Shown: piece by piece, positions 38,627 through 47,942 of the stretch
Layout of the letters: every line of letters begins with the position of its first letter
Numbering within the stretch: position 1 is the stretch's first letter
Assembly: GCA_030151255.1 (NCBI GenBank)
Contig: JASLED010000023.1
Location: 1 to 48,390 of the forward strand
Direction of reading: 5' to 3'
DNA length: 48,390 nucleotides
From: Flavobacterium sp.
GTDB lineage: Bacteria > Bacteroidota > Bacteroidia > Flavobacteriales > Flavobacteriaceae
Notes under the pieces: generated by a model
Databases searched by the model: none
What the model saw: only the letters and a program-made list of their open reading frames with translations
What the model was told of the DNA's origin: nothing
Program-made: the position numbers and the translations under genes

Positions 38627-41602
38627 TTATTGTTCTGCTGGTTTTATTACATTTTTTAGAATTAAACGCACTGTTGTGCCTGTTTCTGTGATGTTTATTG
38701 ATATATGTTCTTCCATGTAATCTTGAATCATTTTCATTCTTTCTTTTACAATTTTTAATCCTTTTGATTCATTTTTTTGATTAGTATCTTTTTTATTTCC
38801 TATTCCATTATCGATAACTTCCATAATCAAATCATTATTATTTAGAGAAATATTTAGCCTAATCATTGGATCTTGAATACTTTCAGGAAAAGCATGAATT
38901 AAACAATTCTCAATAAAAGGTTGTAGTAACAAAGGCGGAATAGTTATTTTTTCTTTTAAAACATTGTCTTCAATATTAATATCTAATCGCGCTCTACCGT
39001 CTAAACGCATATTTTCTAATTCGAAATAACCTCTAATGTAATTTACTTCATCAGTTAAACTTACTCGATCTGCCATTGATAAATTTAGCGTACTACGTAT
39101 TAAACTTGCAAAACGATCTAGATAATACAATGCTTCATCTACTTTTTGTGCAATAATAAAATATTGAAAAGAACTAAGTACATTAAAAATAAAGTGAGTA
39201 TTTAATTGACTGCGCACTGACTGCAACTTCAACTCCATTACTTTCTTTTCATATTCATATTGCTTGTCTTTTATTTCTTGTTTTCTTCTTATTTTTTTTA
39301 ATCGATTGCGATAAATAACATATGCAACACCAATTACAACGGCTAAAACAACGGTAACAAACCACCATGTTAAATAAAAAGGAGGATTTATTTTTATTTG
39401 TAACAATGGAAGTGTTTGTTCATAACCACTATCATAATCGTAAATTTTTATTTCAATAGGATATTCGCCATAATTTAAATAACTCAAAAAGATATTTGCT
39501 TTTTCAATGTTTTTCCATTCTTCGGTAGCCTTTACTCTGTATTTATAATCTACTTTTTTAGGGAATTTAGCTCCCAAAAGCACAAAATCGATTGAAATTG
39601 AATTTTGATTATAAGGCAATTCAATGGATTTTAAAGGAAAGAAATCGCTTTGATAATTTTTAACTTTTTTTCCGTTTACCATTAAAGAAGATAGCAGAAT
39701 TTTATAATTTGTTTTTTTTGAATAAAAATATCGAGTATTTAACACATAAATACCTGTATCGGTAGCCATATACAAATCGTCGCCAATAGTTGCTACGCTT
39801 GATATATTAGTATTTTTTAATCCTTGTTCTTTATTAAAGAAAAACTTTTTATCTCCTTCTAAAACATTTACTCCCTGATTTGTACCAATAAAAAGCTGGT
39901 TATTTATGTATTTTACAAAGCTAATTCCGTATCCCTTGATATCATCATCTTTTATTTTCTGAATAATCTTCGGATCATGATTCGTTAAATCAACATGGTA
40001 TACTTCATTAAAATCATTAGCTATATACATGGTATTTCCTTTACCTTTTGTACCTTGCCTGATTCTGTTTTCTAGAAATTTATTTTCGGTAAATAAGGAC
40101 TTAAATTGATTATTTTCATACACATACAAGCCATCTAAAATACCCAATAAATACAATCGATTATTTACTGTAATTATATCAACTATATCTCTCGGTACGT
40201 TGGCACTATCCTCTCTGTCAAAATAAGTATACTTAAATTGCGTCGGATTATTATAGATTCGCACTCCACCATAAGGATCAGTTTCTATTAATTTATTGTT
40301 GTAAAAATAAAATTGCATGGTGTGCACTCCTAGATATTGAAGAAAATCACCCGACATACTCATCTTAAACAAACCAAAATTTGTACTTACCCAAATACTA
40401 TTTTGATGCGTTACAACCTTATAAAAAGTTAGTTTATCTGCTGTAAGACTATGATCTATTTCATAAAAATTATTTTCTCGCTTAACAATATTTATAAACT
40501 CTTTATTGTTTGCATTTTGAAATTTTTTAAAACTCTCCTTACTGATATTTTTTATTATTTTTTTATCTTTTACGATACTTAATCCATCCTGAGCAAAAAC
40601 ATATAATTTATTACCAACACTGTGTATTACTTCTGTTAAACCAAACTCTGGATAATATGAAATAGGAGATGAAAGATCGATTTGATAAACACCTTCTAAC
40701 TTAGTGCCTACATATAAAAAATTATTTTGTTTATCATACGTAATCGTATACAACTCCGTATCATTTATACCAAACTTATGCGTTACATTTTCTATTGCAC
40801 TTCCATCCCAACTATAAATAGCGCCATTTCCACCAAGTAAATCTGTACTTACAAAATATACCTTATCATTTACTTTTGCATAATCTCGTACGCCTGAAAT
40901 CTCAAAATGATTGGTTTTAGAAACACCTTTATCTTCAATTAAAAAATCAACAGCTAAACCAATTAATAGATTTTTGTTTTCTGGATCATTAAAAATTGAA
41001 ATAACTCGTTTAGTATCATTAACAAGAACAGCTGTATTATTTTTAATTTTAAAAATGCCATGATTGAGTGAAGTAGCATAAACTTCATCATTATCCATAT
41101 AAAAAGATGAAATTGCCAGTAAATCATTTTTCAAATAATCTGGCTTTATATTCTTAATTTCAAAAGTTTTGATATTGATTATAGAAATTCCATCATCAGT
41201 TCCGGCATAAACATTGTCTTTATAACTAAAAAGAAAACGAATTCGATTTGAAATTAAACCATTATCTTTTGTAATGGTTTTTACAACCGAATTATCTTTT
41301 ATAAGTATTCCTTGTCCGTAACTTCCAATCCAAATTCGATTGTAATTATCTTCTTTTATAGTTACAATATTTGTAAATCGATGTTCTAAAGCATCTTGAT
41401 TAGCTACAATTTTTCCATGCTGCATTGTTGTTAATCCAGCTCGAGAACCAATCCAAAGCAATCCATTAGAATCTAAAAATAAGGCTCTAATATCATTTGC
41501 CATTAATCCATCATCTGTTGTAAATTTTTTTGTAACGATAGATTGAGAATAAAAAAAAGTGGTTGTAAAAAAAACCACTAATATTATCATCCATTTTTTC
41601 AT
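38627..41602 (-). CDS. LytS-type sensor histidine kinase with two-component-regulator propeller
   Basis: The 991-residue hybrid membrane sensor has a signal peptide (MKKWMIILVVFFTTTFFYSQ). A periplasmic beta-propeller of Reg_prop repeats follows (DGLMANDIRALFLDSNGLLWIGS, DGLISNRIRFLF, QGLKNTNISSVATIGDDLYMATDTG), then a Y_Y_Y domain (about 660-735), one membrane helix (LTWWFVTVVLAVVIGVAYVI), a coiled coil and a cytoplasmic His_kinase/HATPase_c domain. The phospho-acceptor is H803 in QLNTHFIFNVL, where the usual Pro before His is Thr. DNGIG is the G1 box. It overlaps the LytTR regulator gene by 4 nt and is downstream of it. Confidence 0.92.
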   Translation of the reverse strand: MKKWMIILVVFFTTTFFYSQSIVTKKFTTDDGLMANDIRALFLDSNGLLWIGSRAGLTTMQHGKIVANQDALEHRFTNIVTIKEDNYNRIWIGSYGQGILIKDNSVVKTITKDNGLISNRIRFLFSYKDNVYAGTDDGISIINIKTFEIKNIKPDYLKNDLLAISSFYMDNDEVYATSLNHGIFKIKNNTAVLVNDTKRVISIFNDPENKNLLIGLAVDFLIEDKGVSKTNHFEISGVRDYAKVNDKVYFVSTDLLGGNGAIYSWDGSAIENVTHKFGINDTELYTITYDKQNNFLYVGTKLEGVYQIDLSSPISYYPEFGLTEVIHSVGNKLYVFAQDGLSIVKDKKIIKNISKESFKKFQNANNKEFINIVKRENNFYEIDHSLTADKLTFYKVVTHQNSIWVSTNFGLFKMSMSGDFLQYLGVHTMQFYFYNNKLIETDPYGGVRIYNNPTQFKYTYFDREDSANVPRDIVDIITVNNRLYLLGILDGLYVYENNQFKSLFTENKFLENRIRQGTKGKGNTMYIANDFNEVYHVDLTNHDPKIIQKIKDDDIKGYGISFVKYINNQLFIGTNQGVNVLEGDKKFFFNKEQGLKNTNISSVATIGDDLYMATDTGIYVLNTRYFYSKKTNYKILLSSLMVNGKKVKNYQSDFFPLKSIELPYNQNSISIDFVLLGAKFPKKVDYKYRVKATEEWKNIEKANIFLSYLNYGEYPIEIKIYDYDSGYEQTLPLLQIKINPPFYLTWWFVTVVLAVVIGVAYVIYRNRLKKIRRKQEIKDKQYEYEKKVMELKLQSVRSQLNTHFIFNVLSSFQYFIIAQKVDEALYYLDRFASLIRSTLNLSMADRVSLTDEVNYIRGYFELENMRLDGRARLDINIEDNVLKEKITIPPLLLQPFIENCLIHAFPESIQDPMIRLNISLNNNDLIMEVIDNGIGNKKDTNQKNESKGLKIVKERMKMIQDYMEEHISINITETGTTVRLILKNVIKPAEQ

Positions 41603-42324
41603 AAATCAAAAGCCTTCAATTCTTTCATCTTTGTAGCTGCCACAATAATTTCATATTCTATTAATTCATTATTTATAATTATATCGTCTTTAAACGATAA
41701 GCTATTTGAACCCGAATTAATGTGTTTTATATGATTGATATTTATAAGATAAGAGCGATTAACTCTATGAAATTGAGGGTGTTTTAATCTTCCTTCAACA
41801 AAACTAAGTGTTTTTGAAACTAATATTTTTTTGTCTTTTAAATAAATATCACAATAGTTATCATTTGCTTTACAAAAATAAATATCATTAATATTTATCA
41901 ATTCTCTCTTTTGGTTGTTTTTAATGATTTTAAGAAAAGGTTGTTCGCCTTGTTTTTGCTTATACTTTTCATAGGTCAATTGCAATTCAGTCGTATTAAT
42001 TGGCTTCAATAAATAGTGTAAGCAATTGTGTTTATTTAAAACTTCTAAAGCATATTCGTCATAAGCAGTTGCAATAACTACTTCAAAACTGCGATTGTCT
42101 TTAAAATAATCGAATAACGATAAGCCATTTTCACCAGGCATGTGAATATCTAGAAAAACTAAATCTGGCTTATACTGCTCAATTATTTTTACTCCATCTG
42201 CAACAGAATTGGCAGAATAAACAACTATTTTCTCAGTTGTTTTTAAATGATTTGTTAATAAATAACGTAATGCTTCGGCTACTTTAATTTCATCATCTAT
42301 TATCAGAACAATTAATTCATTCAT
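41599..42324 (-). CDS. LytTR family response regulator
   Basis: The 241-residue protein has a receiver domain (1-125) with acidic pocket IIDDE, phospho-acceptor D59 in LVFLDIHMPGENG and Lys in LLKPIN. It also has a LytTR DNA-binding domain (about 140-238: INDIYFCKANDNYCDIYL, LSFVEGRL, FHRVNRSYLININHI). Its partner is the LytS-type kinase, which starts within its stop codon (ATGA overlap). It lies 102 bp downstream of the orphan peptide-binding lipoprotein gene on the same strand. Targets are unknown. Confidence 0.93.
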   Translation of the reverse strand: MNELIVLIIDDEIKVAEALRYLLTNHLKTTEKIVVYSANSVADGVKIIEQYKPDLVFLDIHMPGENGLSLFDYFKDNRSFEVVIATAYDEYALEVLNKHNCLHYLLKPINTTELQLTYEKYKQKQGEQPFLKIIKNNQKRELININDIYFCKANDNYCDIYLKDKKILVSKTLSFVEGRLKHPQFHRVNRSYLININHIKHINSGSNSLSFKDDIIINNELIEYEIIVAATKMKELKAFDL

Positions 42325-42425
42325 AAATGGTAATGTTTGTAAGGTGTTTGGTTTTAAGCGATAATATTAATAAAAATAAAGCAATTATTCATCAAAAAAA
42401 GCAAAAAACTATTGTTATTTTATCA

Positions 42426-44042
42426 TTATTTAATGTTTTTTATTTTCGAAACTTTTTTCAAAAAAAGATTATTCATCGGATTAATGCCTAAGTTTTGTAT
42501 ATTTTTTCTAGAAAAACGGATAGCCGTATCATAATACAGAATAATTACCGGAACTTCTTCCATTAATATTCTCTGCATTTCTTCATATAAAACAATTCTT
42601 TCCTGCTCATTTACAATTGTAATACCTTTTTCATAAAGCAAATCATATTTTTTAATATCAAAAAAAGTATAATTTGGACCATTTGGCGCCTTATTTTTAC
42701 TATAAAAAAGCGATAAATAATTTTCTGCATCTGGATAATCTGCAATCCAGCTTCCTCTAAAAAAATTAATTTTACCAGAAGACATTCCTTGTCTTAATGT
42801 AGCAGGCGGCATTACATCAATACTTACTCTTATTCCAATTTTTTGCCATTCGCGTTGTAAAAATTCTGCTATATTCAAATATCCTGAATTGGTCGATAAT
42901 TCTACAACAACTTCATCTGTATTCTTTTCTTTTTTATACTCTTCAACTAATGCCTTTGCTTTTTTTACATCGTACAATTCATCCATTGGTTGTGTTATGG
43001 CACTTTGTAAACCTTTTGGAACAATACTTCCTACATCATACGTTCCTAATCCATTTCTCAAATGCAAAATCATTTGTTCCCTATCAAAACTAATATTCAA
43101 TGCTTGTCGAATGCGCTTATCCGCAATAGCATTTTTAGCATCCATATTAAATCCCAAATATTCAGTATTCAAATATGGCCCCGTTTCCATGTTTACACTC
43201 TCTTTATACTTATTGCGTAAAACTCCATCTAACTCAAGTAGATCATAGGAATAAGAAGGATCTAATCCTGACAAAAAATCTAAATTTCCTTGAATAAATT
43301 GTAAAAAAGCACTTTGTTTATCAGGTAAAAAGGTAATTGATACAGCATCTAAATAAGGTAATTTTACACCGTTGCTATCTTTTTCAAAATAGTTTTCATT
43401 TTTTCTCAAAACCAACTTAACATTTTCTTCCCAAAATTTAAAATAAAATGGCCCTGTTCCAATCGGATTAGTTCTAAAATCATGTGTTGTATCTTCTACA
43501 ATTTCTTTCGGAACAACTGAAGCATAACGCATAGAAAGTAATCCTAAAAAGGCAGGAAAAGGTTCTTTTAAACGAATTTGAAACACTGAATCATTAACTG
43601 CTTTAAAACTTTCTACCTTTTGTAAAATCCAAGCTCCAGGTGAAGCTATCTTCGGATCAATTAATCGATTTAAACTATACTCAAAATCTTTTGCTACAAC
43701 TTGTCTGGTTTCAGTTTTTCCAAAATTGGGATGATTGTGGAAATAAACATCATTTCTCAATACAAAATTATACCTTAATCCATCATCAGAAATTGTCCAA
43801 TATTTTGCAATATCAGCCTGCACTTGCAAACTATCATCCAACTGAATTAAACCATTAAACAATTGATTACACGGCCAAATAATAGCCATATTTCTAGCAA
43901 AAGCAGGATCTAAGGTTTGAATATTTGCATTTTCATTGTATCTAAATACCTGCAAGTTTTCTTCTTGCTTGTTTTTTTCAGCACATGCAGAAAAGACAAT
44001 CAATACACAAATAATTGATATATAATAAATTATTGATTTCAT
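42426..44042 (-). CDS. Extracellular solute-binding lipoprotein, family 5 (peptide/oligopeptide type)
   Basis: The 538-residue protein has a lipoprotein signal peptide with lipobox VFSAC (Cys about 20) and the SBP_bac_5 fold. Conserved regions are NIQTLDPAFARN, AKDFEYSLNRLIDPK, GTGPFYF and IRQALNISFDREQMI. Family members bind peptides or nickel for ABC permeases, but no permease or ATPase gene is adjacent, so it is an orphan component here. The start is ATG 44042; an in-frame TTG at 44045 is not needed. It is upstream of the LytTR-LytS pair and divergent from mtaB. Confidence 0.9.
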   Translation of the reverse strand: MKSIIYYISIICVLIVFSACAEKNKQEENLQVFRYNENANIQTLDPAFARNMAIIWPCNQLFNGLIQLDDSLQVQADIAKYWTISDDGLRYNFVLRNDVYFHNHPNFGKTETRQVVAKDFEYSLNRLIDPKIASPGAWILQKVESFKAVNDSVFQIRLKEPFPAFLGLLSMRYASVVPKEIVEDTTHDFRTNPIGTGPFYFKFWEENVKLVLRKNENYFEKDSNGVKLPYLDAVSITFLPDKQSAFLQFIQGNLDFLSGLDPSYSYDLLELDGVLRNKYKESVNMETGPYLNTEYLGFNMDAKNAIADKRIRQALNISFDREQMILHLRNGLGTYDVGSIVPKGLQSAITQPMDELYDVKKAKALVEEYKKEKNTDEVVVELSTNSGYLNIAEFLQREWQKIGIRVSIDVMPPATLRQGMSSGKINFFRGSWIADYPDAENYLSLFYSKNKAPNGPNYTFFDIKKYDLLYEKGITIVNEQERIVLYEEMQRILMEEVPVIILYYDTAIRFSRKNIQNLGINPMNNLFLKKVSKIKNIK

Positions 44043-44060
44043 CAAACCGAATTTTGTATG

Positions 44061-44068
44061 TAAATTTG
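44061..44068 (+). promoter_or_regulatory. -7 box candidate for mtaB
   Basis: TAAATTTG matches TAnnTTTG, 63 nt before the mtaB ATG. The -33 region is not convincing. Confidence 0.4.
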
Positions 44069-44131
44069 CAAACTTTGTAAATTACAAAAAGTAAATATAC
44101 TTCAAAGTTACTACTATAGTAGGGAATCATT

Positions 44132-45448
44132 ATGGAAAACAGAAAAAAAGTAGCTTTTTATACGCTAGGTTGTAAATTAAACTTTTCTGAAACTTCTACA
44201 ATTTCTAGAAATTTTGTTGAAGAAGGGTTTGATCGCGTTGAATTTGAAGAGGTAGCAGATATTTACGTTATAAATACTTGCTCTGTTACCGAAAATGCAG
44301 ATAAACAATTTAAACAAATTGTAAAAAAAGCACAAAAGAAAAATGATAAAGCATTTATTGCTGCTGTTGGTTGTTATGCACAATTAAAACCAGAAGAGCT
44401 TGCAGCTGTAGACGGAGTTGATTTGGTATTAGGAGCAACCGAAAAATTTAAGATAACGGATTACATCAACGACTTGTCTAAAAATGACATGGGACAGGTG
44501 CATTCTTGTGAAATTTCGGAAGCTGACTTCTATGTTGGATCTTATTCTATTGGAGATAGAACAAGAGCATTTTTAAAAGTGCAAGATGGATGCGATTACA
44601 AATGTACATATTGCACTATTCCTTTGGCTCGTGGTATTTCTAGAAGTGATACAATGGAAAATGTATTGAAAAATGCTGCTGAAATTGCTGCACAAGACAT
44701 TAAAGAAATTGTTTTAACTGGAGTAAATATTGGCGATTACGGAAAAGGTGAATTTGGTAATAAACGCCATGAACACACTTTTTTAGAACTTGTTCAGGAA
44801 TTGGATAAAGTTGAAGGAATTGAACGTTTACGCATCTCGTCTATCGAACCTAATTTATTGAAAAACGAAACAATTGATTTTGTATCAAAAAGCAGAACAT
44901 TTGTACCTCATTTTCATATTCCGTTGCAATCTGGAAGTAACGATATTTTAAAATTAATGAAACGCCGTTACTTAAGAGAATTATACCAAGAACGCGTAAC
45001 AAAAATTAGAAATGTAATGCCTGATTGTTGTATTGGTGTTGATGTTATTGTTGGATTTCCTGGAGAAACTGACGAGCATTTCTTAGAAACATACAACTTT
45101 TTAAATGATTTAGATATTTCTTATTTACACGTTTTTACCTATTCGGAAAGAGATAACACAGAAGCCATAGAAATGGATGGCATAATTCCAATGGAAATTA
45201 GAAATAAACGAAGTAAAATGCTTAGGGGACTTTCTGTAAAAAAACGAAGAGCTTTTTACGAATCGCAAATAGGTAAAAATAAAGTTGTTCTATTTGAAGG
45301 AGAAAATAAAGAAGGTTACATTCACGGATTTACAGAAAACTACGTTAAGGTAAAAACTCCTTGGAATCCAGAATTAGTAAATACCTTACACAATATTCAA
45401 TTAACAAAAATTGATTCTGATGGAATTGTACGTATAGAATTTTTGTAA
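44132..45448 (+). CDS. mtaB: tRNA t6A37 methylthiotransferase MtaB
   Basis: MtaB converts t6A to ms2t6A at tRNA position 37. The 438-residue radical-SAM methylthiotransferase has an N-terminal UPF0004 domain with three cluster cysteines (LGCKLNFSE, NTCSVTENAD, AVGCYAQLKPEE), a radical-SAM core with CDYKCTYCTIPLARG, and a C-terminal TRAM domain (about 375-438). The GCKLN form and overall layout fit MtaB (YqeV) rather than MiaB or RimO. It stands alone with a terminator after it. Confidence 0.93.
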   Translation: MENRKKVAFYTLGCKLNFSETSTISRNFVEEGFDRVEFEEVADIYVINTCSVTENADKQFKQIVKKAQKKNDKAFIAAVGCYAQLKPEELAAVDGVDLVLGATEKFKITDYINDLSKNDMGQVHSCEISEADFYVGSYSIGDRTRAFLKVQDGCDYKCTYCTIPLARGISRSDTMENVLKNAAEIAAQDIKEIVLTGVNIGDYGKGEFGNKRHEHTFLELVQELDKVEGIERLRISSIEPNLLKNETIDFVSKSRTFVPHFHIPLQSGSNDILKLMKRRYLRELYQERVTKIRNVMPDCCIGVDVIVGFPGETDEHFLETYNFLNDLDISYLHVFTYSERDNTEAIEMDGIIPMEIRNKRSKMLRGLSVKKRRAFYESQIGKNKVVLFEGENKEGYIHGFTENYVKVKTPWNPELVNTLHNIQLTKIDSDGIVRIEFL

Positions 45449-45476
45449 TACGTAAAATAAAATATCCTAAAATAAA

Positions 45477-45512
45477 AACCTGTATAGCCCAAAAACTATA
45501 CAGGTTTAATTT
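45477..45512 (+). terminator. Terminator of mtaB
   Basis: AAACCTGTATAG / CTATACAGGTTT forms a 12-bp stem with loop CCCAAAAA, followed by an AATTTTTTTT run. It begins 28 bp after the stop. Confidence 0.88.
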
Positions 45513-45566
45513 TTTTTAACCTTTTGTAAGGTTTGTTGTGTTATTGTGTTCAATATTACCTATCAT

Positions 45567-45848
45567 TTAAATTCTAATTCCTGGAGGTAACATTTCTTTA
45601 TAAGAAGGATTTGTTCTAAAAAAAGACACAATTTTTGGATGAGTTGGTACAACCCTCAATTTTTTGTCTCTTACTAAATCTAAAACCCCTCTTAAGAATT
45701 CCATAGATTCTGCTTGCACATTATCTTCAAATCCCTTTAACTTGGTAAGAAAAATTTTTCTTTCCTGAAGTGAATACTCTACACAAAGTAAGCCTTCATC
45801 TGTTTCTAGCTCAAATTGACGTAGCAATTCATTGTCTTTAATATTCAT
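45567..45848 (-). CDS. Small GNAT-fold N-acetyltransferase-like protein
   Basis: The 93-residue protein resembles the short Gcn5-related acetyltransferase family typified by YjdJ: LCVEYSLQERKIFLTKLKGF, then SMEFLRGVLDLVRDKKLRVVPTHPKIVSFFRTNPSY, ending near LPPGIRI. Such proteins keep only the acetyl-CoA-binding half of the fold, and substrates are unknown. The ATG at 45848 is the natural start. It is convergent with mtaB and divergent from the alpha/beta hydrolase. Confidence 0.8.
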   Translation of the reverse strand: MNIKDNELLRQFELETDEGLLCVEYSLQERKIFLTKLKGFEDNVQAESMEFLRGVLDLVRDKKLRVVPTHPKIVSFFRTNPSYKEMLPPGIRI

Positions 45849-46062
45849 TGCAATAAAATTTATATTCTCTAGTAATTGATTAGATTTCTTTTTCCTAGCA
45901 ATCTAATAATTAGCATAAGTAATTAATGCCAACTCTAATCGTATATATTAAGAAAATTTTACAGTATATAAACAATGAATAACGATAGTTTTATCGCTAT
46001 ATTTATCAAAGTTCGGCATTTTTTTCCACATCAGACCAAGCAACTATGTTAATTTATTTAAA
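45849..46062. other. Divergent intergenic region with two inverted repeats
   Basis: It holds TTAGATT-N13-AATCTAA (45880-45906) and an AACGATA-GTTT-TATCGCT pair (45981-45998, one mismatch). Neither sits at a clear promoter, and no TAnnTTTG box with a -33 was found for the hydrolase gene. Confidence 0.35.
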
Positions 46063-46719
46063 ATGAGCAAAATAACTATTTATTTTTTTCCTGGAATGGC
46101 CGCTTCGTCTCTAATATTTGAACATTTAAATTTAGATAACAATTTATTTACTCCTATATTTTTAGAATGGTTACCAACAAATAAAGACGAAACATTAGAC
46201 CAATATGTTGATAGATATTTAGTGCACATAAAACATGAAAATCCAATTTTAGTAGGCGTTTCATTTGGAGGGATTATTGCGCAAGAAATAAGTAAAAAAA
46301 TTAGCATAAAAAAGACAATTATAATTTCAAGTGTGCGTTCAATTAATGAATATCCTATTTATTTTAAATGGGCAAAAAAAACAAAAATTTATAAATTGTT
46401 GCCAACAAAAATGATTCTTTTACTAACACGAATCTTTTTTGTATTTATTCAAAAAAAGAAGAAAAATAGAATTGATTTATATGAAAGATATTTATCCGTT
46501 CGAGATCCAAAGTATATTAAATGGTGCATGGAAGCTATTTTACACTGGAATCAGACAGATAACTTACCAAACGTAATTCAAATTCACGGAAGTAAAGATC
46601 AAATTTTTCCAATCCAAAAAATAAATAATTCCATTATAGTAAAAGATGGTACTCATGCAATGATTATCTTAAAACACAAATGGTTCAACAATAATTTACA
46701 ATCTATTATTTTAGAATAA
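46063..46719 (+). CDS. Alpha/beta-hydrolase of unknown substrate
   Basis: The 218-residue protein has a compact alpha/beta-hydrolase pattern: YFFPGMAASSLIF (oxyanion region), the nucleophile elbow GVSFGGIIAQE with the catalytic Ser, IHGSKDQIFP carrying the acid Asp, and the catalytic His in VKDGTHAMII. The middle is a basic, hydrophobic lid (KKTKIYKLLPTK, FIQKKKKNRIDLYE). There is no signal peptide. It lies 3 bp before the lytic transglycosylase gene, so the two are co-transcribed, but no substrate can be inferred. Confidence 0.82.
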   Translation: MSKITIYFFPGMAASSLIFEHLNLDNNLFTPIFLEWLPTNKDETLDQYVDRYLVHIKHENPILVGVSFGGIIAQEISKKISIKKTIIISSVRSINEYPIYFKWAKKTKIYKLLPTKMILLLTRIFFVFIQKKKKNRIDLYERYLSVRDPKYIKWCMEAILHWNQTDNLPNVIQIHGSKDQIFPIQKINNSIIVKDGTHAMIILKHKWFNNNLQSIILE

Positions 46720-46722
46720 AAC

Positions 46723-47610
46723 ATGAAAAAACACGTTAAACAAATAATATACACAACAACTACAATTGTAGTTGCATCTAGCTTTATTTTTGCTTCAACA
46801 CTTTCAGAAACTATAGCTGATATAATACCCAACGAATATAGCGTTACATTACCTCCTTCAGCAAATTTTGCTGGTGAAAGAGCTCCGTTAGAACTTATAG
46901 ATGTTAAGGAAAGATTTGATCGAGAATTAATTGTAAATGCCAATCTACATTCATCAACTTTACTGATTGTCAAAAGAGCTGAAAGATATTTTCCTATTAT
47001 TGAACCTATTTTAAAAAAGAACAACATTCCAGACGATTTTAAATACTTATGCGTTATAGAAAGTTCTTTATCAAATGCTGTTTCATCAGCTGGAGCATCA
47101 GGTTTTTGGCAATTTATGAAAGGTACAGCAAATGATTTTAATCTTACTGTTGATGATTATGTAGATGAAAGATATAACCTAGAAAAAGCGACTGAAGCAG
47201 CTTGTAAATACTTTAGAAATGCAAAAGACAAATTTGGCAATTGGACAATGGTTGCTGCAGCCTATAATAGAGGTATTAGTGGTATGCAAAAAGCAATGAG
47301 CAGCCAGTATGTAGATAGCTATTATGACTTATTTTTGAATCAGGAAACTTCTCGTTATGTATTTAGAATACTTGCTTTAAAAGAAATTATGGCAAATCCA
47401 GCAAAGTATGGTTATGATATACCTAAAAACGAAAAATATCCACAAATTCCAATGCGATATATTACTGTAGATCAAGATATCGAAGATTTACCATTATTTG
47501 CAAAAGAACAAGGTGCTAACTATAAGTTATTAAAACTATATAACCCTTGGTTGGTAAATAATTCATTAAAAACAAAAGGTAAAACTTATACAATTGAATT
47601 ACCTAAATAA
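46723..47610 (+). CDS. Lytic transglycosylase (SLT domain, MltD/Slt-like)
   Basis: The 295-residue protein has an N-terminal signal anchor (QIIYTTTTIVVASSFIFA). Its SLT domain has the catalytic Glu in LCVIESSLSNAVSSAGASGFWQFM, then DERYNLEKATEAACKYFR and MVAAAYNRGISGM. The substrate-binding GASGFWQ and AAYNRG motifs are intact, so it should be active on peptidoglycan. No LysM repeat follows, unlike E. coli MltD; the C-terminal 90 residues end in a short strand-rich part (TKGKTYTIELPK). It is co-transcribed with the hydrolase gene. Confidence 0.9.
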   Translation: MKKHVKQIIYTTTTIVVASSFIFASTLSETIADIIPNEYSVTLPPSANFAGERAPLELIDVKERFDRELIVNANLHSSTLLIVKRAERYFPIIEPILKKNNIPDDFKYLCVIESSLSNAVSSAGASGFWQFMKGTANDFNLTVDDYVDERYNLEKATEAACKYFRNAKDKFGNWTMVAAAYNRGISGMQKAMSSQYVDSYYDLFLNQETSRYVFRILALKEIMANPAKYGYDIPKNEKYPQIPMRYITVDQDIEDLPLFAKEQGANYKLLKLYNPWLVNNSLKTKGKTYTIELPK

Positions 47611-47684
47611 TTTGATTTTAAGTTCTAGCAAATAAAAGTCAATATCATCAATCTTTAGTACCTTTATCTCATAAAAATATAAAG

Positions 47685-47888
47685 ATGGACAAAGAACAAT
47701 ATATAATTAACGCAACAGAAGCAATTAGAGCTAAAAACCTACAGGTTCCTTTCGAATTGACTAAAGGAAGTAAAATAACTAATTTAGATCAGTATTTAGA
47801 TAGTTTAGTTAAATCATATCAAAATGCGAAAGATCCTAGAATAGAACAACTTTTTTACGATAAATTAGAGCAGTTAATTAATCTATAA
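47685..47888 (+). CDS. Small soluble protein of unknown function
   Basis: The 67-residue helical protein starts MDKEQYIINATEAIRAKNLQVP and ends DKLEQLINL. It is charged, with no signal or membrane segment and no recognised family. It starts 74 bp after the transglycosylase, and the terminator right after its stop suggests it may be the last gene of that unit. Confidence 0.65.
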   Translation: MDKEQYIINATEAIRAKNLQVPFELTKGSKITNLDQYLDSLVKSYQNAKDPRIEQLFYDKLEQLINL

Positions 47889-47918
47889 AAAAATCCAGCT
47901 TAGTTAAGCTGGATTTTT
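47884..47918. terminator. Bidirectional terminator
   Basis: A 14-bp stem, AAAAAATCCAGCTT / AAGCTGGATTTTTT, with loop AGTT overlaps the stop at 47888 and faces the convergent gene ending at 47943. Confidence 0.88.
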
Positions 47919-47942
47919 TTGTTACTGATAATTCAATACTAT

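Noticed and set aside
42889..43248. 119-codon frame antisense to the solute-binding lipoprotein
   Set aside because: It is a shadow of a strong coding frame, Ser/Phe/Leu-rich, with no homology pattern or promoter.
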